Assembly: GCA_022592445.1 (NCBI GenBank)
Contig: JABYQR010000166.1
Coordinates: 1 to 64,000 of the forward strand
Length of the DNA stretch: 64,000 nucleotides
DNA from: Cytidiella melzeri
Taxonomy: Eukaryota; Basidiomycota; Agaricomycetes; Polyporales; Irpicaceae
Direction: 5' to 3'
The translations under genes and the position numbers were made by a program. The notes below the pieces were generated by a model. That model was not told the DNA's origin. It saw only the letters and a program-made list of their open reading frames with translations, and ran no database searches. Shown here piece after piece: positions 55,262-64,000 of the stretch (its first letter is position 1; each line of letters starts with the position of its first letter).

Positions 55262-57680
55262 TATAGTATCCCACTCGGCTGCATCGACGAGAAGCTTGGA
55301 AGACCCGACGGGTATCTGCTCTTCAAGAACCGCTTCCTTTCAGACCGCGAGGATGGTCGTCGGTATTGGCGCGACATCGCGACGCCTGCGGAGTTCAAGC
55401 TCCAAGATACTCGGGACACCTTGCAAGACGTAAGCAGCGAGGTCTCTTACTGCCGCCCGATTGATTGACACTGACACAATATGTTGGCGCAGGACGTGAA
55501 CAAGATATGCTGGAACATGTACCAAGTCATGCAAGAGGATGCTCGCCGCCGCTTCGTTTTCGCGTTCACCATCGAGAACACTCAGATGCGGGTCTGGATG
55601 GCGAACCGATCGGACGTTCTGGTCTCTCAGCCTTTCAACTTTATAGAGGCGAGTCGTCTTTGAGTCTTACCCTCCCGTGTGTTCCATTCACTGACGTGTC
55701 ATGTTCAGGATCACGAGAAGTTTGTACACTTCTTTTTATCCCAAGCCTACGCGGAAGAGCACGAGCTCGGACTCGATCCAACGATGACCATGGTCAGCGC
55801 GGAACCTAACAAGGTGCCGATGTACGATATCGTCGTTCGCGTTGTTAGCAAGATCAACGGGAGGGAGAAGATCGAGAACCAGACGTACCGCACGCAGAAG
55901 CTGATCAACGATGACGGAGCGAAGGCTCTTCGCGGGAGAGGCACTCGTGTGTGGAAGGTGCACAGAGTGGTGCGCAATGTGGTGGATTTTCGCAAGCCAG
56001 GTGTTCTGAAGGACGCCTGGGTGGACGAGGATCGCGAGAGAGAAGGCGACATTCTAGAGGCGATCAGAGACCAGAAGTGTCTCAGCGAGGAAGCCAAATC
56101 AGCATTGAAGTCGCTGTTCCTCACGCCTATTGCTAGAGGCGACGTCTTCGTAGGAAACACGCCCGACGGGACCCGCACCCTGATCACCCGTGGAGCCAAG
56201 GTCCCTGACAATGCCACTCAGTTTCCTCTACATGTACCTCTCAGTCATCAATCTTCGCATGCCAAGACCACCACCCTCGACGCAGTTGCGGGTGCTGGTG
56301 GTACCACCGGCCAACTCAATCCCATGATACAATCCCAAAAACTCGTCAAGTACTTCAGCAAATTTCACCATCGACTTGTTTTTGAGGAGGAACGTAAACC
56401 CCTATCCCAAGTTGACTCCTTACATACCGTATTCCTTGCTCTTCTTCAAATAACCACCGGTAAGCTAACATCCTTTATAAGCCGCGCTGCTCCTTTTGAA
56501 CTAAGGATGATCGGATAGGGTTGATGATCATACACCAGAATGGCCCAGGTTGGGTGCATCGCGATCTTAGTGCTGGCAACATTCTTGTCATTGGGGACGA
56601 GACGAAGCTCTCTGATTTTGAATACGCCAAAAGGCTTGATGTAAAGACTGCGCACGAGATACGGACGGTACGTAAAGACAATCCTTGAGCGACTCACTGG
56701 ACTGACGTTTCTGTAGGGAACAGCGAACTCGTTGGCTGTAGAAGTCGACACAGAAGGATACCTCTACGGCGTAGATCCTGCACTATCTAAAGGAGAAGTT
56801 CGCGATGAGGCTACTCTTCTAAGAACTGCTTTTAGCAGGGGAAATCGTGCACCGTCCGGACACCGCCCCATTTCTGTGGCACCCTGTATCCCTCCGAAGT
56901 CGGATGAGATCTTTCAAATACAATCCTACTCACGACCTTGAGTCTCTTTGGTGGGTTGCGGCATATTTTGTGGTGAACAAGGAAACGTTTCTCGCTTCTC
57001 CAAGGAGCTCCTCGGACAGTCCTGTCACCCCCACCGATCTGCATTCCAGTCTCACCGAAGAGCAGCGCACGTACGCAAGGAGTCTTTTCTATGGCTATCC
57101 CGAAAGGCTCGTTGCAATGAACAGCACTCGGTCAACTCCTATCGATGAACACATGCGTTCTTTGCCCTCTTATCTTTCCGACGTTTGCGAGGGGTTGATA
57201 AAGCTTAGACAGAAGCTCCGCGCCCACTACGAGAAAATAGAAAGGCCGGGGTACTCGATCGACAAGACAGTATGCAGCAGACTCTACAAGGTCTTCATAG
57301 ATACCTTTGCAGCGCTGGTGCAAGGCTTGGAAACCCAGGATATCATCGTCAAGCCAATCCCCCGCGATCCCGATCAGGAAGGTCTCAGGGTCGACACTGC
57401 TCGTGCATCTACTACGGCTGCTATGAAAACAAGGGCGAAACGGCAACTCGAGGACGAAGCCGATACGTCGACTGGGTTTAAGCGGCAGAAGACCCACGCT
57501 GAGGTTCATCCCTAAGCGGAGGCAGTGGCGGAGGCTTCAAATTCTATCCCAAAGCCGAAGAAGACCAAAGGCGGCGGGAGGAAGAAGAAGGGTGCTAGTC
57601 AGAAAGCCAAGGTGGCTACAGAAACTACTAGCTCGAGGGTGACGCGCAGCAGGAGAAGAAATCCGTTGAGGAAATCATAG

Positions 57681-58263
57681 ACACGGGTGGCTCAGATTGC
57701 GGTGATGTTATCACCACTTTCCACTTTCCAGATTCTTGTTCCCCTCGCCCCATGATACGTACAAGGCATGTATGTACGTCCATCGTGTTTTGGCTTGACG
57801 GTTTCCATATAGTATGAGGATGTACGCAATACGCAGCTACAGAGTTCTTCAGAGTTCTTCAGAGTTCGAATCGACCTCGACATTGTGCAGGCCGCTACGA
57901 ACCGTGCGTGTATTCTCTAACACCCAAGCTGTCTCTGGTATATGATCTCTCTTCCGACGTGAGCGATAGGATAATAGGCTGCTGATGAACAAAGAACAGA
58001 ATACAGCGCATGGTACAGATACAACGTCGAACATTCTCCACCAGAGAGAGAGAGGGTAACAAAACTATGTATGTTTGAGACGAAATTTTGCGATTCCGAT
58101 CCTGTGTGGGTGGGGTTACAAAGAGCCAGAGGTATATACATGTGCAGTAGTATCACTCAAAAAAAAAAGACAACGAGGAGGGGGGTAAAAACCGAAGCAA
58201 CACATGCATGAGCAGTACCAAAAAAACCCCCAACTTTCCAAGTACTCAAAAACCGTCACGGTC
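57681..58263. other. Intergenic region, no gene seen
   Basis: Between the convergent ends of the FunK1 and SKN7 genes. It contains short direct repeats (AGAGTTCTTC at 57840-57865) and an A-run at 58160. No supported feature. Confidence 0.6.
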
Positions 58264-61200
58264 TCACTCAATAACCTCAAACCTCCCCCTCTTCAACCCC
58301 CTCGCCCCATCCCTCCCATCCCTCCCGTCCCCCTCTCCCCCATCCAACGCCCTCTTCCCACCACCACCATCCATCCCACTCAACCCCCCAACAACATCCA
58401 TCCCCATCCCCAACCCACCACCACCACCAAGCACAAACGAATCATTCGCCACCATATTCTGCAAAATCATCGTATACTGCTCGTCACTCAACCCCATCCC
58501 AGCAAGAGGGTTAATCTTCCCCACTTCGTCCTCCCCTCCCAAACTAAACATCATCCCCCCACCAGAACCAGTGGAACCATTGGAACCACTAGCACCGACA
58601 AGCATGTTGGCGGCTTGGATGGAAAGTGCCTGGTCAAAATTGCTATCCGACAACGGGGGTATCCCCACCGAACGCGGGATCCGTTGCATCGTCTGGATCA
58701 CTTTCAAATGCATAAGGTGGCGCTGTCAAAGAAGAATGAACATGAGAACAGCGAAAGAGAGAGAGTTTTTTGACGAAACAAGTTGATAATAAAAAAAGAA
58801 AGAAAGAGAGAGAAAAACGGTACCTCGAGCATCTGCAAAAGCCCATCCTTCGTAAACGGTTTCGGCAAAATATCGTTCATCCCCGACGAATAATACTTGA
58901 TAATCTCGCTCGGCGTCGAATTGCTCGTCATCGAAATGATAGGCGTCATGTGGTCAAACTGTCGGATGAGCGACGTCGCAGACACCCCGTCCAGCTTTGG
59001 CATCACGATGTCCTGCCCACCAATAAAAATCAGCATCCGTATCCTCATAATAAAAAAGAGGGGAGAGAGAGAGAAAAAAACTAACCATCAACACCAAATC
59101 ATACTTCTCCAAATTCATCTTGTTCACAGCTCCAATCCCGTCCACAGCAACATCAATCGCACACCCAAACACCTGCAAAAACTTGCTGCTCAACTTCCTG
59201 CTCACAGCGTCGTCGTCCACAAGTAACACCCTCGGCGGTACAGCCCACCCAGGCACGTACGTGCTCCTCCTCACCCTCAACTTTTTCGTCCCAGGCGGCA
59301 ACATCATCACTCCCCCACCTCCCCCACCACTCCCACCAACCCCACCAACACCGCTACTGTTTAGGGGAGTTCCAGAGATAGGCTGGGAGGTAGCCTCGTC
59401 GACGAGTACAATCGGCTGCTGCCTCTCATTCTCTCCCTCCTGAGGCGGGTCCCCTCCCATCCCCTGAGGCGTAGGCATAACAACAGCATCCTTCAACCCC
59501 CCCTCACCCTGCTCCCCATCCCCATCAAAAACACAACTCCAACCAGCAGCAGCAGCCTCCTCCAAACCAACACCACACAAAGAAGAAGAAGAAGACTTGG
59601 GCATCAAATGCCCAACAGTAAACACCTGCAACCCTTCGTGCGACAGCGTACTGCTGTTCATCGGAACACCGTACCGTTCATCAATCCCCGTCCCCCCAGG
59701 TCCCAACATCCCCACAAAATCGTACACACCACCACCCCCTCCCGCCGCCGCCGAAGAGGATGAAGAGGAGGAGGAAGAGGAAGAGGATGATGAAGCGGTG
59801 TTGGTATTATCTTGCCTTTGACCTTGCGCAGACATCGGCCTCGCCCTCTGAAGTTCTTCAATCCTCGCAAGCGCGTCTTGCCTGCTCAACGGTCGATCAG
59901 GCATGAGCCCTGCAGCGGCAGCAGCAGCAAAGATCCTACTCGCGCTCGACTCCTGCCCCTGAGTTGCTTGTTGTTGTGTTTGTGTCGGTAATGGCTGCTG
60001 CGAAGAAGAAGAAGAAGAAGACGCAGAATTATTACTCTGCGGTGGTGGTGGAGCAGCAGCAGCAGCACCCCCACTCCCAAACGTCAACCCAGCAACCTCC
60101 GCCCTCCTCGAAATCTCGTTCATCTGCGCCAACGAAGCCCTAGCAATATCCGCGTCAGAATAAGAAGCACCAATCATCCGTTGCGCCTCTGTCACAGGCA
60201 AAAACGGGTTGTTGTTGTTCGCATCGCCGACACCACCACTACCGAACGGCCCACCACCGCCACCACCACCACCGCCGTCTTGAGGTTGACTCCCCGAGAG
60301 TTGTTGTTGTTGTTGTTGTTGTTGTTGTTCCTCGACTTGTTGTTTCGATTTCGCTGTTGATTGATGGAAACATTAAACGTCAAACGTCATAGGGGGAGAG
60401 GGGAGGGGAAAGGGGGGTCCAAGCCCAAAAGCGTCGTTCCAATTCCAACAACAACATCAAAGGATCAAAGAGAAGGAACACACAACCCAAACAACGCCAC
60501 AACGCCCAAGTTGTTCCCGATTCGGATTCGAGAGCGCACCAGGCCCAGGTCGGTCGGTCGAGAGAAAGGGAGAGAGATAGAGACCGTTCGAGACCCGCCG
60601 TGGGAGCAAAAAAATTTCGTTCGTTTTTGCGTTTTTTTTTGGTGGGCATCAAAAGGTTCCAGGCATGGGGTGTTTGTTTGTTCGTTCGTTCGTTCGTTCG
60701 TTGGCGGGCATTGATTTCGGATTTCCATGTTTGATTTTTGATTTTTTTGGGGCAGACGTTATAAAAAAAAAGAAAGGGAGAGATCAAAAAAGAATACAAT
60801 TAGCGTTCGTTGTTTCGTATACCGAGCCCAGAGAGAAGTGAGAGAGAGATTAAGGAAACCCAAAAAAAAAAAAACATAATAATAAGCCGGAGAGAGAGAG
60901 AGAGGAAGGAAGATTTTAAACTACTACAAGCGGGTTGGAGCCAGTGAGGGGCGGCGAGGCTACTCCAGAGGAGAGTGCCAAAAGCGCGTTCATCGCCCGC
61001 TGGTTCACCACAATCCCCCCCATCGTCGACTCGTCCAACATCATCCGATCCGATCCATCCACAGCAGCAGCAGCACCAACGCTGTTATTCATCGATCCAT
61101 GTTGTTGATGGTTCATCATCATCCCATCACACGAATTTTGCGAATTGTGTAGAACGGGAACAGCAGAGGAAGAAGGAGGAGGACAAGAAGAAGAAGAACA

Positions 61201-62481
61201 AGAAGGAAGCCCACCATTCTCCAACTGCAAAAAGTAGCTGATCAAGTTCTGCATCAACCCGTCCTGCTGAGCCATGTTCCGCTGGAAACACACCATCTCG
61301 TTCAACACGTTCTGGTAGTTGACTTCGAGGTTCCGGATGTGCGCCGTCATTTCGTCTTGGGCACGTGCCATCCGCTCGATTTGGGATTGCATCGCGTCGA
61401 CGGTGGACGAGGTCGGGGAGGGTGACGTGTTGCGTCCGCCCCCTCCGCCTCCGCCGTGGTGGTGGTGATTGGTGGACGAGGTGGATTTGCGTGCTGCGGG
61501 GACTTTGCGTTTGATGTTTTCGAGTGCGTCGCGACGGTCGGCGTGAAAGTCGGGATGGCGGAATGTCCAGCTCTAAGTAGATAATACAATTATGTCAGAA
61601 TGCGTTCAAGAGAGTCTAACAAAGGGAGGAAAAACTTGCATGTTCGCCAAAGGCATTGTCGTCGGTGTTTTTCACCTTAGGTAGAGAGTATTAAGCAAAA
61701 GAAGCGCCAAAAAAACACGGTCCGAAAAAGAACACACACACCTTGTGAAAATCATACTTGTTGAGTTGCCTGACAAAGCTGGCGAAATTGGAATGCTTGA
61801 ACATGCGAGGCAAAATGGATTTTGTAAACTCGTTCATGTCCTTGACGACAAAGCAGTCGCCGTGGGGGCCCCACGAGACGACGTGAGCAAACGAAGTGTC
61901 CTCGAGCATCCTGCAAATCGCAATCGTGAATCAGATTCGCAGAGATAGTGAAAAAAAAGAAAAGAAAGAAAAGAGAGAAACGGTGTACGCAACTTGTAGA
62001 GTTTCTTTACGAAATCACTCGTGGAAGGCATGCCGTCCTCTCCCTCGTGTTTGAGGTGCTGAGCGGAAGACGCAGACTGGGGTGTGGGCGGGGGGTCATC
62101 TCGCTGGTGGTGGTGATGGTGATCGTCCCTGTCAGCAAGCTTTGATCTGGAATCGGAATGGCGTAGGGAGAGTGGAGGGGATATCTGGTCGTCTCTGGAG
62201 TTGCTGGTGCGATGTGAGGGCCAGGGAAGGGTTGAGCTGGAGGAAAGGGAGGAGAGAGGGAGGGGTGAGGCAGCGGTGTTGGAGAGCGAGGGGTGGGAGT
62301 AGGTGGGTGGTGGGTAGCGAGCAGCGGAAGGAGAGAGGGCAGCGAGAGGCGGGAGGGTGTTTGAGCGTGCAAAGGAGAGGGATGAGAGTGCGGAGGGCGG
62401 GGGGAGCTGTGAGGACTGGAAGAGCTGCTGGCGCTGGGACATGTTGTTGTTGTTGTTTGAGTACTGTCCAGACGCGTCCAT
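58264..62481 (-). CDS. SKN7: Skn7-type transcription factor: HSF DNA-binding domain plus response regulator
   Basis: ATG at 62481. Inferred exons: 62481-61994, 61910-61742, 61675-61640, 61572 to about 60928, about 60354 (or 60330) to 59086, 59012-58824, 58722-58264. The HSF domain contains FAHVVSWGPHGDCFVVKD, ILPRMFKHSNFASFVRQL and NKYDFHK, then SWTFRHPDFHADRR. A coiled coil follows (IRNLEVNYQNVLNEM), then Q-, N-, S- and G-rich linkers. The receiver has LLVDDDAVSRKL, the phosphate-accepting Asp in LVLM-DIVMP, and LPKPF. Skn7 acts in oxidative and osmotic stress downstream of a histidine phosphorelay. One intron (61639-61573) uses GC-AG. The intron between the two halves (about 0.57 kb) has an uncertain acceptor, and separate genes are a less likely alternative. 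Confidence 0.87.
60355..60927 (-). other. Long low-complexity intron in SKN7
   Basis: It separates the HSF and receiver coding halves. It contains tandem TTCG units (60680-60705), several A/T homopolymers and GA-rich runs. Without splicing here the HSF part would stop at 60916 and the receiver frame would lack an ATG. A phase-0 donor at 60927 (GTAGTA) fits an acceptor near 60331 better than the one at 60355. Confidence 0.5.
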
Positions 62482-63432
62482 GCGACTAGAGAGAGGGAGA
62501 GAGAAAGAAATGTGTGTGTTGTGTGTGTGTGGTAGGGAGGACGAGAGCGCAGGACAGAAGCGAGGCGCACGGAATTATATCCACCTCGCAATACAAATTC
62601 CTCGCTCCTAGCCGCCGCAAAGCAGAAAACGACTCGGACTTGGTCTTTCCTTTTCCGCTCTTGCGTAAAATAATTATAGTTATTGCACGCTACACCCGCC
62701 GACGCTCCTGGTCGTCGTCCGCGACAGTGAGCAGCAGAGGATTAACGTTGGAAGAGGCGAGGAGAGCTCCACAACGGCTACGAAGGAGTGGACGAGGTTT
62801 GGGAGCAGCAGGGCCTAGACCGTCCAGACAGAGTCCACGGGGTCTAGGCCCTCGTCGACCCATCTTCACTCTCCTTACCACTCGACTGTTTCTAACCACT
62901 CCTCCGTTATCACAACCACATCCCGCTCCCACCTTCCATTGCTTCCGCACCTCCGCCATGATAACAGTAACCACCCTCGGCCGACCCAACCAAACTTGTC
63001 ATCGATGACATCGGCACTCCCGAGCCGCACTGTGTCCGTCTTAGGGGAGTGTCCTACATATGCACAGCAAAAGGCTCAAGGGTTGTGCCCAAACTCTACG
63101 GAGCAGACGGCTGTGTGTGTACAACACAATGACGAGAGCTCGCCGAACCTTTGCAATCCACAAGAAACACGTATAGTCATAGCTTCAGCGAGAAGAGTGG
63201 GTGAAGACGATATTCGAGAGAAGGGAGAACAAGAAGAAAAACAGCTGAGCAATGGTCTCTTTATACTTGTACGCTGTCGTTGTGCTCCAGATCCCTTGCT
63301 AGTGTGTCCAATCACATCGCTTTTGGAGGACGACGTCGAATACAAATGCTTATTACACTCCCAAACGAGCCGCAACAACAAGAACCCACAAATCATCGTA
63401 CACCACAATCAAACACAACTCCCAACCCACCT
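62482..63432. other. Intergenic region upstream of SKN7
   Basis: This probably holds the SKN7 promoter and 5' UTR (GA and GT microsatellites at 62489-62535) and the 3' end of the dehydrogenase gene. A 174-codon plus-strand frame (62939-63463) has no recognisable content and overlaps the dehydrogenase, so I do not call it. Nothing else is supported. Confidence 0.55.

Positions 63433-64000
<568 letters not shown>

Larger units (their letters stand above)
52088..57680 (+). pseudogene. FunK1 fungal-type protein kinase, disrupted by Harbinger
   Basis: The N-terminal part (52088-52568) has the FunK1 lead region (ELPYEFFKDNILPPLHRK). The transposon fills 52569-55261. Coding resumes (PLGCIDEKLGRPDGYLLF) through several short introns, one apparently GC-AG after NFIE at about 55649. 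Kinase motifs at about 56548 are WVHRDLSAGNILV and LSDFEYAK (a DFG variant). HDLESLWWVAAYF lies at about 56935, in a shifted frame. A TAA at 57513 is followed in frame by a basic Lys-rich tail ending at 57680. FunK1 kinases are an expanded Agaricomycete family. Confidence 0.85.

Overview
The window looks like a basidiomycete (Agaricomycetes-type mushroom) chromosome. Host genes have many short introns, and there is a FunK1 fungal-type protein kinase gene, a Skn7-type HSF/response-regulator gene and an iron-dependent alcohol/glycerol dehydrogenase gene. About 52 kb of the 64 kb is transposable elements stacked inside one another. I saw no rRNA, tRNA or CRISPR.

Layout. 1-7.3 kb: ends of a non-coding repeat (called E1 here) and a broken minus-strand Ty3/gypsy element (G-A), whose LTR is split by an E1 copy with a 143-bp tandem array; a solo LTR sits inside that E1. 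7.6-19.9 kb: a gag-only gypsy element (G-B, with a foreign solo LTR in its 5' LTR) enclosing a chromodomain gypsy element (G-D). G-D is itself interrupted by a solo LTR in gag and by a 422-bp perfect-hairpin CACTA-like MITE in integrase. 20.0-46.0 kb: a nest read from target-site duplications. Copia C2 contains an LTR of family A (TSD AGTCC), which contains minus-strand copia C1 (TSD AGCAG), which contains a pogo-like DNA transposon (TSD TA), which contains an 8.4-kb TIR element (9-bp TSD), which contains a second E1 copy. 46.0-51.9 kb: a solo copia LTR and a third copia, C3 (minus). 52.1-57.7 kb: a FunK1 gene split by a PIF/Harbinger transposon whose spliced transposase looks intact. 57.7-64 kb: ordinary host genes.

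The most unusual item is the 8.4-kb element at 29878-38302. It has about 260-bp terminal inverted repeats, a 9-bp target duplication, a RecQ-like helicase gene and a convergent gene of the DUF6589 family with a candidate D-D-E pattern. It cut a pogo transposase reading frame exactly at the duplication. I infer it is a DNA transposon type in which DUF6589 is the transposase and RecQ an accessory. Both genes carry one in-frame TGA, so this copy is probably dead.

The retroelements are mostly decayed by frameshifts, stops and lost catalytic residues. All three copia elements share a primer-binding site matching the anticodon region of initiator tRNA-Met, and three gypsy LTR families share clusters of an AACAATAG motif.
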